Part shown: one piece after another, positions 16,761 through 25,433 of the stretch
How positions within the stretch are numbered: position 1 is the first letter of the stretch
Layout: each line of letters starts with the position of its first letter
NCBI GenBank assembly: GCA_025465095.1
Contig: JAODME010000010.1
Coordinates: 1-64,000, forward strand
Reading direction: 5' to 3'
DNA from: Microbacteriaceae bacterium
GTDB taxonomy: Bacteria; Actinomycetota; Actinomycetes; Actinomycetales; Microbacteriaceae
Length of the DNA stretch: 64,000 bases
Notes under the pieces: generated by a model
The model's database searches: none
Told to the model about the DNA's origin: nothing
What the model saw: the letters and a program-made list of their open reading frames with translations, nothing else
Translations under genes and position numbers: made by a program

Positions 16761-17849
16761 ATGAGGTGGAGCGGACAGGAGATCAACAGCGAGCAGGCGG
16801 ATGCCCTGCCGGGGCTCGCCCGCCTGAACAACCTGGTCCGCACGGTGCGCACTCCGGAGTTCGCCGGCATCACCTTTCACGAGGTACTCGCGAAGTCCGC
16901 CCTCAACAAGGTGCCGGGGAAGAGCTCGATGCCGTTCGGCTGGACCATCAACCCCATGCGTGGTTGCCAGCACGCCTGTTCCTACTGCTTCGCCCGACCC
17001 ACCCACGGATATCTCGACCTCGACGCCGGCACGGACTTCGACACGCAACTCATCGTCAAGGTCAATGTCGCGGAGGTGCTCGCCCGGGAGCTGTCGAAAC
17101 CGACGTGGACCCGAAGCCCGGTCGCGCTCGGCACGAACACTGATCCGTACCAGCGTGCGGAAGGGCGCTACCGGCTGATGCCGGGCATTATTGCGGCGCT
17201 CGCCGAGAGCGGCACCCCGTTCAGCATCCTCACCAAGGGGACGCTGCTGAGGCGCGACATCGCGCTCCTCGCCCAGGCGAGCGAGATCACGAACGTCGAC
17301 CTGGCAATGTCGATCGCGATCTACGACGACAAGCTGCAGCAGGCGGTCGAGCCTGGCACCCCGACCGCCAGTGCGCGGCTCGCCACCGTGAAGGCGGTCC
17401 GCGACGCCGGAATGAACTGCTCGGTGTTTCTGATGCCGATCCTGCCGTTCCTGACCGACACGAAGGCTCATCTGGATACCGCGCTTCGTCAAGTAAGCGA
17501 GGCGGGAGCTACATCGGTGCTCTACTCGTCGATGTATCTCAAGCCGGGCACGAAGGAGTGGTTCATGCAGTGGCTGGAGCGGGATCATCCGGAACTGGTC
17601 GGCAAATACACGGACCTGTACTCGAAAGGGGCTTACGCGCCTGTCGAGTACCGCAAGTGGCTCGCCGCCCGGGTGCAGCCGCTCATTCGCGCCCACCGGC
17701 TCGAGCGCGGCCGCGAGGATCCGGTCACAGGCGGCCCCAGGTCCCGCGGGCCGCTCGACGTCACGCCGCGCGGCCCGCGGCCGTCGCTGATCGCCGAGGA
17801 GCTGCCAACTGGAATGGACGCCGCCGCGCCGCAACCGACGCTGTTTTGA
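16761..17849 (+). CDS. Rv2578c-family radical SAM protein
   Basis: 362 aa. The CxxxCxxC cluster motif reads GCQHACSYCFARPTH with cysteines at residues 69, 73 and 76, which bind the [4Fe-4S] cluster that cleaves S-adenosylmethionine. This longer variant with the following HGYLDLDAGTDF segment is diagnostic of the actinobacterial Rv2578c family, related to spore photoproduct lyase-like radical SAM proteins. Reaction and substrate are unknown. The C-terminal ~60 residues are low-complexity, Arg/Pro-rich. Divergent from the HAD gene. Confidence 0.92.
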   Translation: MRWSGQEINSEQADALPGLARLNNLVRTVRTPEFAGITFHEVLAKSALNKVPGKSSMPFGWTINPMRGCQHACSYCFARPTHGYLDLDAGTDFDTQLIVKVNVAEVLARELSKPTWTRSPVALGTNTDPYQRAEGRYRLMPGIIAALAESGTPFSILTKGTLLRRDIALLAQASEITNVDLAMSIAIYDDKLQQAVEPGTPTASARLATVKAVRDAGMNCSVFLMPILPFLTDTKAHLDTALRQVSEAGATSVLYSSMYLKPGTKEWFMQWLERDHPELVGKYTDLYSKGAYAPVEYRKWLAARVQPLIRAHRLERGREDPVTGGPRSRGPLDVTPRGPRPSLIAEELPTGMDAAAPQPTLF

Positions 17850-17942
17850 GCCGCAGTGCACCTGCCGCTTTGTCAATGGGGTTGAGGCCGCACCTGCCAG
17901 GGTGTTGCGTTGGTGACAACCATCACGACGGAAGGCGAACCG

Positions 17943-18137
17943 ATGAACGATGCTCCCAACCCCATCCAGATGCAGAAGTTCCTCTCCGGGATCGACTACC
18001 CGGCATCGAAAGACGACCTTGTGAGCACGGCGGAGGGCAACGGCGCCCCGGATGATGTGCTCGAAACCCTGCGCAACCTCTCACAGGGCTCGTTCGACAG
18101 TCCCACCGACGTGAGTTCCGCCGTCTCCGGCGGCTGA
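17943..18137 (+). CDS. DUF2795-domain small protein
   Basis: A 64-aa protein with the DUF2795 pattern: QMQKFLSGIDYPASKDDLVSTAEGNGAPDDVLETL. ATG 17943 was chosen because GGAAGG lies about 6 nt upstream. This domain is frequent as a stand-alone protein in actinobacteria and resembles a small helical winged domain. Function is unknown. An SDR gene starts 5 bp after its stop, so the two are almost certainly co-transcribed. Confidence 0.87.
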   Translation: MNDAPNPIQMQKFLSGIDYPASKDDLVSTAEGNGAPDDVLETLRNLSQGSFDSPTDVSSAVSGG

Positions 18138-18142
18138 TCATC

Positions 18143-18949
18143 GTGACCACGGGGGAATTCGATCCGCGAAGAGCCGTTGTCACGGGCGCCGATTCCGGCA
18201 TCGGTCGCGCCATCGCTGCCGCCCTCGCGGAGGCAGGGATGGATGTCGGCATCACCTGGCACACAGACGAGTCGGGCGCCGAAGGCACGGCAGAAGAGGT
18301 GCGCCGGCACGGGCGGAAGGCGGTGATCGCCCCGCTCGACACGACCGATCCTCTCGAATCGGGCCGGGTGGTAGACGAACTCGCCGGCGAGCTCGGCGGT
18401 CTGGACGTGTTTGTCAACAACGCGGGGACAGGCGACAACGCCCCGATTCTCGAGATGACCTGGGAGCAGTGGCGGCACACGGTATCGGCCGACCTCGACG
18501 GCGCATTCCTGTGCATCCAAAGCGCGGCCCGGCGGATGGTGACGGCCGGGCGAGGCGGCCGCATCATCGCCATCACGAGCGTGCACGAGCATCAGCCGCG
18601 AGTCGGCGCGAGCGCCTACGTCGCCGCTAAACACGGTCTCGGGGGACTCGTCAAGACGGCAGCACTCGAACTCGGACAGTACGCAATCACCGCGAACTCG
18701 GTCGCCCCGGGAGAGATCGCGACCCCGATGACGGGCCAGACGGACGAGGACCCGCACGATGAGCCCCGGCCTGGCGTGCCGCTCGGGCGACCGGGCGACG
18801 CACGCGAGATCGCATCGGTAGTCGCCTTCCTCGCCTCGCCGGCGGCCAGCTACGTCACCGGAGCGTCGTGGGTGGTCGACGGAGGAATGCTGCAAATGGG
18901 CCCGCACGGCGGGTCCCACATCATCAACGACGACTGGCGTGAGGGGTGA
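18143..18949 (+). CDS. Short-chain dehydrogenase/reductase (SDR)
   Basis: 268-aa NAD(P)-dependent oxidoreductase with a Rossmann fold. The cofactor motif is TGADSGIG at about residues 14-21, NNAG is at about 92, the catalytic Ser is in ITSVHEH, and Tyr/Lys are in AYVAAKHG. The C-terminus carries the classic ASYVTGASWVVDGG motif. It resembles the glucose-1-dehydrogenase-like group, but the substrate is not determined by the sequence. GTG start, 5 bp after the DUF2795 gene. Confidence 0.93.
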   Translation: MTTGEFDPRRAVVTGADSGIGRAIAAALAEAGMDVGITWHTDESGAEGTAEEVRRHGRKAVIAPLDTTDPLESGRVVDELAGELGGLDVFVNNAGTGDNAPILEMTWEQWRHTVSADLDGAFLCIQSAARRMVTAGRGGRIIAITSVHEHQPRVGASAYVAAKHGLGGLVKTAALELGQYAITANSVAPGEIATPMTGQTDEDPHDEPRPGVPLGRPGDAREIASVVAFLASPAASYVTGASWVVDGGMLQMGPHGGSHIINDDWREG

Positions 18950-18956
18950 ATCAGGC

Positions 18957-19331
18957 ATGATCGCGAAGAACGGGGCCACGACGCAAGGGGGCCGAACGGA
19001 GGAGCCGGATCCCCGCGCGGATCCGACCAAGATCAGGAATCAACCCGCCCTGACCACCTCGACCGGGCTCGGCTGGCTGATCGTCGGCGGCCTGCTGGCG
19101 GCGACCGGGATCGCCATTCTGGTGCCTATGCTCGACCTGGCGCTGCCCTCCGTCGCGATGACGGGCATCGTGCTCCTCGCGGCCCTCTACGCGGTCATGC
19201 TGATCACGCGATTCACGACGAGCCCCGGCCGCGTGCGTCTTGGGATCATGGCAGTAGGCATGCTCGCCATCGCCGTCGTCGCGCTCGCATGCATCGGTCT
19301 GATCACCGCGACGGCCTGGCACATAATCTGA
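18957..19331 (+). CDS. Three-TM membrane protein of unknown function
   Basis: 124 aa with a polar, charged N-terminal tail of ~35 residues and then three hydrophobic helices at about residues 38-60, 66-87 and 96-122. No family is recognised. It starts 7 bp after the SDR stop and so probably belongs to the same transcript. ATG 18957 has only a short TCAGG upstream. Confidence 0.75.
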   Translation: MIAKNGATTQGGRTEEPDPRADPTKIRNQPALTTSTGLGWLIVGGLLAATGIAILVPMLDLALPSVAMTGIVLLAALYAVMLITRFTTSPGRVRLGIMAVGMLAIAVVALACIGLITATAWHII

Positions 19332-19421
19332 CGTTTCGACGGTGAACCGGCAGGGAGGGGCTCTGAGCGGATCATGAGGCGCGAGCGGTACGGTAGCGCC
19401 TCGACCAACGGGAGGTGCCGG

Positions 19422-19862
19422 TTGCGTTGTGCGTTGCGGATCACCGTAGGCGCCGCGCTTCTCGCGGTCTCCGTCGGGGTGAGCGCGTGTGACGACAGCA
19501 CCGTGCGCCTCGGGCCGTCCCCCGGCGCCAGCCCAGCGGCAGCCGTCGTCCAGTTCTGCGCCGACTTCACCACCGCCGGGGGTGACTCGAGCACCGTCGG
19601 ACCGCTCGGACTGTCACTACCGAAGGAACGTCTATCCGCCCAGATCAGTGAACGGCTCACACGGATGGGCGACCTCGAACCGCCGCAGCCGATCGCCGAA
19701 AGCTGGTCCAAGTACAAGGCCTTCTTCGCCGACGTGCGACTCGCCTTGGCGAACCAGACGGAGGGAACGGCGCTCGAGGACGACGACCTCATCCAGACCG
19801 GACTCGAGCTCTACGTCGAGTCACGGATCGTGCGCAACTTCATTCTCATCAACTGCGAGTAG
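19422..19862 (+). CDS. Predicted lipoprotein of unknown function
   Basis: TTG 19422 was chosen as start because GGGAGG (19409-19414) lies 7 nt upstream. It gives a compact signal peptide whose lipobox VSAC ends at Cys 23. Starting from ATG 19374 would add a 16-residue polar extension. The mature 120-aa domain is soluble and acidic, with a pattern such as ISERLTRMGDLEPPQPIAESW that suggests helices. No family is recognised. It follows the membrane-protein gene by 90 bp in the same direction. Confidence 0.75.
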   Translation: MRCALRITVGAALLAVSVGVSACDDSTVRLGPSPGASPAAAVVQFCADFTTAGGDSSTVGPLGLSLPKERLSAQISERLTRMGDLEPPQPIAESWSKYKAFFADVRLALANQTEGTALEDDDLIQTGLELYVESRIVRNFILINCE

Positions 19863-19953
19863 CACGGCTGGGGCGGGCACACCACCAGTAGACGTGGGCG
19901 CCGCGGCGGATGATCATGGAACAAGGCCACACCGTCTGGAAGCGAGAGTGCAC

Positions 19954-20118
19954 ATGTCTGATACCAGTCAACCCGAATCCAACCCGCCCGAGACGAGCCA
20001 GCACAATCCCGTCGAGGACAAGGCCGATGCGGAGGTGCAGCAGATTTCGGGCAAGCCGTCGCAGGCGGAGGGCGGTGTGGGCGACAGCAACGCCGGCGCC
20101 GCTTCGAGCGACTCCTGA
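19954..20118 (+). CDS. Small disordered acidic protein
   Basis: 54 aa, rich in Ser, Glu, Asp, Pro and Gly (starts MSDTSQPESN, ends AASSDS), with no hydrophobic core and no cysteine. A purine-rich AGCGAGAG precedes the ATG by 4-11 nt. Composition resembles stress-related small hydrophilic proteins of actinobacteria, but no named family is recognised. It ends 50 bp before the histidine-phosphatase gene. Confidence 0.55.
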   Translation: MSDTSQPESNPPETSQHNPVEDKADAEVQQISGKPSQAEGGVGDSNAGAASSDS

Positions 20119-20169
20119 GCTTCTGCCGCGTGCCGGATGCCGACCGCGACCACCACACGTCGCCCCGCG

Positions 20170-20775
20170 ATGAGCGGCAGTCGGGCCGCTCGCGTCTTCC
20201 TGATGCGACACGGCGAGACCGAGTGGAGCCGTTCCGGCAGGCACACCGGAATCACCGACATTCCGCTCACGCCGACGGGCGAGGAGCAGGCCCGCTCGAT
20301 CGGTCAGATCCTTGAGGGGCATCGGTTCGAGCTCGTGCTGAGCAGCCCGCGGGAACGCGCGACGCGCACGGCACAGCTCGCCGGTTTCGGGAACTCCGTG
20401 CAGCTCGACGAGAACCTTGCGGAATGGGACTACGGCGCCTACGAGGGGATGACGACACCCGAGATCGCCCAGCAGCTCGGCCACCCCTGGTATCTCTGGG
20501 ACGACGGCGTTCCCGCGGGCAACACGCCGGGCGAGACGAGCGAAGATGTGCGGCGCCGGGCCCAATCGGTTATCGCGCGGATACTGCCGGTGCTGGACAC
20601 CGGAGGCGATGTGCTGCTGGTCGCGCACGGCCATTCGCTCCGCGCGTTCGCGGCAGCCTGGCTCGGCCTGCCGCCGACCGCGGGCGGCCGATTCACCCTC
20701 GCGACGGGAACGGTAAGCGAGCTCGGCTTCGATCACGATCGACCTGTCATCGCGCGCTGGAACTGCGCTCCTTAG
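20170..20775 (+). CDS. Histidine phosphatase family protein (phosphoglycerate-mutase-like)
   Basis: The catalytic motif LMRHGETEW is at about residues 11-19 from ATG 20170, and the second catalytic His is in LLVAHGHSLR at about residue 155. Arg in SSPRERATRTA completes the phosphate pocket. Such proteins act as phosphatases on sugar phosphates, nucleotides or cofactor precursors. ATG 20137 is an in-frame alternative that would add 11 residues; neither has a clear ribosome-binding site. The stop directly abuts the stop of the convergent fluoride channel gene. Confidence 0.9.
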   Translation: MSGSRAARVFLMRHGETEWSRSGRHTGITDIPLTPTGEEQARSIGQILEGHRFELVLSSPRERATRTAQLAGFGNSVQLDENLAEWDYGAYEGMTTPEIAQQLGHPWYLWDDGVPAGNTPGETSEDVRRRAQSVIARILPVLDTGGDVLLVAHGHSLRAFAAAWLGLPPTAGGRFTLATGTVSELGFDHDRPVIARWNCAP

Positions 20776-21153
20776 CTACCCGAGGGACCCCAGCCACAAG
20801 CCGAGTACCGAGGCGAGCACGCCTGCGACGAGCAGACCGGGCCCGTTCAGGAGTGCGGCACCGTACCGTCCCTCCTGGGCGAGACGCACGGTCTCGAAGC
20901 TCGCGGTGCTGAACGTCGTGTACCCGCCGAGCAGTCCCGCACCGAGGACGAGCCGCAACTCCTCCGGAATCAGGTGGCCCGCGGCGAGCGCCGTGATGAA
21001 CCCGAGCAACAGGCATCCGGTCAGGTTGACGAGCATCGTGCCAACCGGAAAGGTCGTCGACAGCCGAGACCGGATGACTGCGTCCACTACGAGCCGGAGC
21101 GATGCCCCGACCCCGCCGGCGAGGGCCAGCAGCAGGAACGTGACCGGCGTCAT
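20776..21153 (-). CDS. crcB: Fluoride channel/exporter subunit FluC (CrcB), copy 1
   Basis: 125 aa with four transmembrane helices. Family motifs are present: GGVGASLR after helix 1, the central N-x-x-G in LVNLTGCLLLGF, and GLLGGYTTFSTAS, whose Thr/Ser and Phe line the fluoride pore. The start ATG overlaps the stop of copy 2 (ATGA), which implies coupled translation. Two adjacent small FluC genes normally form a heterodimer with opposite orientations. It protects the cell from cytoplasmic fluoride. Confidence 0.95.
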   Translation of the reverse strand: MTPVTFLLLALAGGVGASLRLVVDAVIRSRLSTTFPVGTMLVNLTGCLLLGFITALAAGHLIPEELRLVLGAGLLGGYTTFSTASFETVRLAQEGRYGAALLNGPGLLVAGVLASVLGLWLGSLG

Positions 21154-21665
21154 CCGTTCGCCCGCCGGTCGTGAAGAGATGCCGCGATCGCGATGCCGGC
21201 CCATGTCGCGACGGCGCCGATCAGGATCGTGCCGAGCGGGTATGCGACGGCGAACGGGATGTCGCCGGAGGCGGCGAGCATGCTCGTGTCGATCGCGAGA
21301 GCGCTGTAGGTGGTGAACCCACCGAGGAAGCCGGTGCCCAGCACGAGGCGTAGTACACGTCTGCCGCCGGAATCGCGACCGTGTCGCACGATCGTCTCGA
21401 GCAGGGCGCCGAGAAGGAAGGCGCCGACGACGTTGATCACGAGAGTCGCGGTGGGGAACCCGTCGGCGGACGGAACGAGGAGGGTGAGGAACTCCCGGGA
21501 GGCCGTTCCCGCGGTGCCGCCGACGAAGACGAGGCCCACGAATCGCCAGCGCAGGTGCACGGGCCTCGGCTGGCCCTCCGAGGACTCCTCGACGTCGAGG
21601 TCGCTGTCGAGCGGCAGCTCCGGATGTGCGTCGGCGTGCGGATGCTCCTGGCGGGGCTCAACCAT
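21150..21665 (-). CDS. crcB: Fluoride channel/exporter subunit FluC (CrcB), copy 2
   Basis: 171 aa: a ~45-residue acidic, His-rich cytoplasmic extension and then the four-helix FluC core. Motifs are GGTAGTASRE, LVINVVGAFLLGA and GFLGGFTTYSALA. The N-terminal extension is absent from copy 1. ATG 21665 lies 8 bp inside the preceding S4-domain gene. Partner of copy 1. No fluoride riboswitch consensus was found upstream of the operon. Confidence 0.94.
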   Translation of the reverse strand: MVEPRQEHPHADAHPELPLDSDLDVEESSEGQPRPVHLRWRFVGLVFVGGTAGTASREFLTLLVPSADGFPTATLVINVVGAFLLGALLETIVRHGRDSGGRRVLRLVLGTGFLGGFTTYSALAIDTSMLAASGDIPFAVAYPLGTILIGAVATWAGIAIAASLHDRRANG

Positions 21666-22038
21666 CCGGGTGCCGCCCGAGCAGTCGGTCGGTCGCGCGA
21701 CGCTCCCGTTTCGTCGGTCGCCCGGCGCCCCTGTCCCGTTGCGGAGCGAGCGGTGCCTCTTCCCGCGGCGGCGGCGGCGGAGTCTTGTCCACGAAGCACT
21801 CCGCGGCGACAGTCGCACTCACCCGCTTGGTGATCGTGCGGGCGACCGTCACGATGCGTTCGACGTCGCCCACCCGCACCCTCACCTCGTCACCCGGCCG
21901 CACCGCCTGCGCGGGCTTCACCTTCTCGCCATTCACGCGCACATGACCGCCGCGGCAGGCGGTCGTGGCGAGCGAGCGGGTCTTCACGAGCCGGACCGCC
22001 CAGATCCAGCTGTCTACTCGAGCGCTGGGCATGTCCAT
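21658..22038 (-). CDS. S4-domain RNA-binding protein (Hsp15-like)
   Basis: 126 aa. The S4 motif is at the N-terminus: RVDSWIWAVRLVKTRSLATTACRGGHVRVNGEKVKPAQ, split here as RVDSWIWAVRLVKTR and HVRVNGEKVKPA. A basic Pro/Arg-rich tail follows. Related to Hsp15, which binds stalled large ribosomal subunits carrying nascent chains. It overlaps crcB copy 2 by 8 bp and probably shares its transcript, although no functional link is obvious. Confidence 0.9.
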   Translation of the reverse strand: MDMPSARVDSWIWAVRLVKTRSLATTACRGGHVRVNGEKVKPAQAVRPGDEVRVRVGDVERIVTVARTITKRVSATVAAECFVDKTPPPPPREEAPLAPQRDRGAGRPTKRERRATDRLLGRHPDG

Positions 22039-22047
22039 GAACCGACT

Positions 22048-22770
22048 CTAGGGACTCCTGACGGTGCCCACGGCACCAGGCGTGAAGCGGCTGGTGCCGA
22101 TCGCTGCCGCAGCCAGCCCAACGATGAGCAGTGCGATACCGAGCACGTGAACCGCGACGCCGCCCCAACCGGCCGCCCCGCCGGGCTCGAGGAAGGGGTA
22201 CGGGTACCAGCCGTTGACCGCGCCGCGCACGAGCGTGAATCCGACCCAGGCGAGCGGATAGGACACGGCGAGCCAGATCCGGTTCCAGGGCAGCGCGGAA
22301 CGACCCGGCGCGAAGAGCCAGTCGAGCGCGAGAAAGACCGGTACGCCCACGTGCATCACCTCGTTCGGCCACTGTATGCCGACGAACCCGTCGCTCGGGA
22401 TGCCTCGCAGCAGCACGTTGTACACGCCGCCGGTCACCGCCGCGTAGGCGACCACGCACAGCCGCACGGACGCCAGCGGCTCGGCGTCCCGCGTGTTCCG
22501 CATCGCGAAGGCACCCCCGGCGATGAGCGCGACGATGTTCATCAGACTGGTCTGGATGGTGAAGTAGCCGAAGTACTCCTCGGGCACGAACGCGTCGTTC
22601 ACGAGCTGGTCGCTGATCTGAGTGACGATCGCTGCGAGCACGAGTAGACCGACCAGAACCCGGAGAATGCCCGTCGTACGGCGCAGCGTGGGGGGCGCCC
22701 CCATCCGCGTTTCCTGCTTCGCGATCGTTTGCGCGGTCGACTGCCTCACGAATTCAGCGTAGACGTCCAC
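22048..22770 (-). CDS. Pr6Pr-family integral membrane protein
   Basis: About 240 aa with six to seven hydrophobic helices. Signature parts are YFTIQTSLMN in helix 2-3, VYNVLLRG, and the conserved NEVMHVGVPVFLALDWLF and GWYPYPFL motifs of the FAR-17a/AIG1-related Pr6Pr family. Function is unknown. Start may be GTG 22770 (used here), GTG 22749 or ATG 22704; helix 1 begins only at about residue 35, so all are possible. Confidence 0.85.
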   Translation of the reverse strand: MDVYAEFVRQSTAQTIAKQETRMGAPPTLRRTTGILRVLVGLLVLAAIVTQISDQLVNDAFVPEEYFGYFTIQTSLMNIVALIAGGAFAMRNTRDAEPLASVRLCVVAYAAVTGGVYNVLLRGIPSDGFVGIQWPNEVMHVGVPVFLALDWLFAPGRSALPWNRIWLAVSYPLAWVGFTLVRGAVNGWYPYPFLEPGGAAGWGGVAVHVLGIALLIVGLAAAAIGTSRFTPGAVGTVRSP

Positions 22771-22855
22771 CCCCGCGCACGACAGGCGGCGTGCACCCCG
22801 GCATCAGACACGGCCCAGTATTGTCGACTAGATCCCAGACACCGGAAGTGAGCGG

Positions 22856-23788
22856 ATGCCCGACAGCCCGATCTCGGCGACACCGTACGAGGTACTCGGC
22901 GTGAGCGCGAGCGCTAGCACCGAGGAGCTGCGGCGCGCCTACCGGCGGCTTCTGCGTGAAACCCACCCCGACACGGGCGGAAATGCTGCACGGTTCCACA
23001 GCGTGCAGTTGGCGTGGGAGCGGATCGGAACCCCGCAAGCCAGGGCCGCATGGGACCGGGGACGCCCGTCGGGTCGAAACGAGGAGTCGCACACGCCGTG
23101 GGCGTCTTCCGCGGCGAGCAGGCCGCGGGACTCGCGTCCTCTCGCCCGTTCCTACGGTCACCCCGGCGGCTGGCGACGGGAGAGATTCCTGACCCTCATG
23201 CGGGAGTGGGCCGGGCGCGGGGTGACGCTCGACGACCCGTTCGATCCCGCGCTCGTTCGGACCGCGCCGCGCGACATCCGTCACGTCCTCGCCGACGCCC
23301 TCGCCGAGGAGAGCACAGCCCGCACGCTCTCCTCGCTCGGCATCGCCTACACGGTATGGCACGACGTGCGGACGGATGCCGCTGGCGGCGGCCCGGAGAT
23401 GAAGCTCGACCACATCGTGCTCGGGCCGACCGGACTGTTCGCCCTGTTGTCGGAGGACTGGGGCGGCCCCGTTCGGGTGCGCAAGGGCGACCTGATCGGT
23501 GAGGTGCTCGGCGACGAACGCCCGATGAACGGACTGTCGTTACGTGCGCGCTCGGTCGCACGCGCCGCCCGGGTTCGCTTCACCGCACTCGTGATCGTCG
23601 TGCCGGACGACGCTAGCGAGGAGTCCCTCGCGGTGATGGGGAAATCCCGAGGGGTGCCGACCGTGCTCGTGCAACGGTCGCGACTCGCCGACCTGCTACG
23701 CTCCGGGCTCGACGGCGCGCCGGCGATTGCCGGGACCGAGCTCTTCGAGCTTCGCACGCGCCTGCAGGCGGCCGTGCGCTTCGTCTGA
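22856..23788 (+). CDS. J-domain protein with a degenerate NERD-like C-terminal domain
   Basis: The J domain occupies residues 8-68: PYEVLGVSASASTEELRRAY and the HPD tripeptide in THPDTGG, which stimulates Hsp70 ATPase. A Pro/Arg/Ser-rich linker follows. Residues 135-290 resemble a NERD nuclease-related fold: the Asp of KLDHIVLGPTGLFAL is kept, but the following E-x-K of active NERD domains is replaced by LSED. It is therefore probably a binding or scaffolding module, not a nuclease. No DnaK or GrpE is nearby. Only the J domain assignment is firm. Confidence 0.85.
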   Translation: MPDSPISATPYEVLGVSASASTEELRRAYRRLLRETHPDTGGNAARFHSVQLAWERIGTPQARAAWDRGRPSGRNEESHTPWASSAASRPRDSRPLARSYGHPGGWRRERFLTLMREWAGRGVTLDDPFDPALVRTAPRDIRHVLADALAEESTARTLSSLGIAYTVWHDVRTDAAGGGPEMKLDHIVLGPTGLFALLSEDWGGPVRVRKGDLIGEVLGDERPMNGLSLRARSVARAARVRFTALVIVVPDDASEESLAVMGKSRGVPTVLVQRSRLADLLRSGLDGAPAIAGTELFELRTRLQAAVRFV

Positions 23789-23834
23789 GAACCGGCGGCG
23801 AAAGATCCTCAACGCCTTCCGGATCGGAGATTCG

Positions 23835-23870
23835 TGAGGGGCGCCCGGGAGCCCCGTTCGAGGCCCCTCA
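23835..23870. terminator. Possible hairpin between convergent genes
   Basis: TGAGGGGC (23835-23842) can pair with GCCCCTCA (23863-23870) around a 20-nt GC-rich loop. It lies in the 131-bp gap between the convergent J-domain gene and the uracil permease gene. There is no U tract, so a terminator role is only plausible. Confidence 0.35.
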
Positions 23871-23919
23871 GCGGACAAGCCCTCGGCGAGTGGGCGGGTT
23901 GCTCCGGTTCCCGCTTCCG

Positions 23920-25251
23920 TCAGCGCGCCTGCATCCCTTTGGTTTTCGCCGAACGCAGCCGCTCCGTCGCGGGAACGCGCGCCGAATCATCCGTGCCCCG
24001 CCACTTTCCGATGGCCGCCATGAAGTGGTAGATCACGATCGCGGCAACCGTGCCGAGGATGATGCCATTGAAGGTCATCTCGCCGGCGCTCAGGGTGAAA
24101 TCGGCGATCCCCATGATCAGGGCGACGCCCGCCGTCAACTGGTTCTTCGGTTTACTGAAGTCCACGCGGTTCTCGACCCAGATGCGCACGCCGATGATGC
24201 CGATCAGGCCGTAAAGCGCGGTGGTCACCCCGCCGAGCACGCCGGTCGGAACGGTGAAGATGACGGCGCCGATCTTCGGAGACAGGCCGAGGAGGATCGC
24301 GGTGATGCCGGCTACCCAGTACGCGGCGGTCGAGAAGACACGCGTCGCCGCCATCACGCCGATGTTCTCGCCGTAGGTCGTGGTGGGGGAGCCGCCGCCG
24401 ACCCCGGAGACGACCGTCGCGAGCCCGTCCGCGAAGAGTGCGCGTCCGGTGAGAGCGTCGAGGTTGCGCCCGGTGAGCTGCCCGACGCCCTTGATGTGGC
24501 CGACGTTCTCGGCGATGAGCGCGAGCACGACGGGAAGGAACATGAGGTAGATGGGCAGGAACATCGGGTCGAACACCGGCGTCGTGAACTGGGGCAAACC
24601 GACCCAGGCCGCGTCCGCCACCGGGGCGAAGTCCACCTCGCCGGCGAGAACCGCGGCCAGATAGCCGATCACGACGCCGACGACAATCGACAGCCGTCCG
24701 AGCAGGCCACGGAACAGCACGGCGGTCAAGATGATCGCGAACAGGGTGATCAGGGCGATGACGGGCGATGACTCGAAGTTGGTCTTCGCGGCGGGAGCCA
24801 GGTTGAATCCGATGAGCGCGACCACCGCGCCGCTGACGATCGGCGGCATCAGCACGTCGATCCAGCGTGTGCTCGTGAAGTGCACGACGAGTCCGACGAC
24901 GGCGAGCAGCGCACCGACGATGACGACGCCGCCGAGGGCGACCTGCTGACCGGCGGAGGCCGTCGCCGCGCCGATCGGCGCGAGGAATGCGAATGACGAA
25001 CCGAGGTAGCTCGGCAGCCTGTTCCGGGTGATGAGGAGAAACAGGAGCGTGCCGAGGCCCGAGAACAGCAGCGTCGTGCTCGGCGGGAACCCGGTGATCA
25101 GCGGCACGAGGAAGGTGGCCCCGAACATCGCCACGACGTGCTGGCCGCCGAAGCCGATCGTGCGCCACCAGGAGAGACGCTCTTCCGGGAGGACTATCTC
25201 GTCATGCGGGACCGTGCGGCCGTCGCCGTGCAGCTTCCAGGGCAGTGCCAT
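23920..25251 (-). CDS. NCS2-family uracil/xanthine permease (UraA-type)
   Basis: 443 aa with about 14 helices. The QH motif GGQHVVAMFGATFLVP follows the first helix, substrate-binding AENVGHIKGVGQLTGR is in TM8, and the signature GGSPTTTYGENIGVMAATRV is in TM10. This combination is typical of proton-coupled uracil transporters. It is divergent from a second NCS2 gene of the AzgA branch across 180 bp, so pyrimidine and purine uptake genes sit together. Confidence 0.94.
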   Translation of the reverse strand: MALPWKLHGDGRTVPHDEIVLPEERLSWWRTIGFGGQHVVAMFGATFLVPLITGFPPSTTLLFSGLGTLLFLLITRNRLPSYLGSSFAFLAPIGAATASAGQQVALGGVVIVGALLAVVGLVVHFTSTRWIDVLMPPIVSGAVVALIGFNLAPAAKTNFESSPVIALITLFAIILTAVLFRGLLGRLSIVVGVVIGYLAAVLAGEVDFAPVADAAWVGLPQFTTPVFDPMFLPIYLMFLPVVLALIAENVGHIKGVGQLTGRNLDALTGRALFADGLATVVSGVGGGSPTTTYGENIGVMAATRVFSTAAYWVAGITAILLGLSPKIGAVIFTVPTGVLGGVTTALYGLIGIIGVRIWVENRVDFSKPKNQLTAGVALIMGIADFTLSAGEMTFNGIILGTVAAIVIYHFMAAIGKWRGTDDSARVPATERLRSAKTKGMQAR

Positions 25252-25433
25252 CAGTACTCCTTCGTCGCGCGATTAGTACGGACACTAGCGCAGCGCGCAG
25301 ACGCCGGGTGGAACCCACGATCGACGCCGGGAAACGCCGTCGTGACGGAATCGGGGAGGGCCGCGGCGCGCTAAGCTCACGATCGGCACCCCAGCCGCCA
25401 ACCGCTGACACCGCGATTTCATAGGAGCCCGCC

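Noticed and set aside
22039-22060. Possible fluoride riboswitch before the S4/FluC operon
   Set aside because: No crcB-motif consensus is present; only 9 bp separate the S4 gene from the upstream gene.
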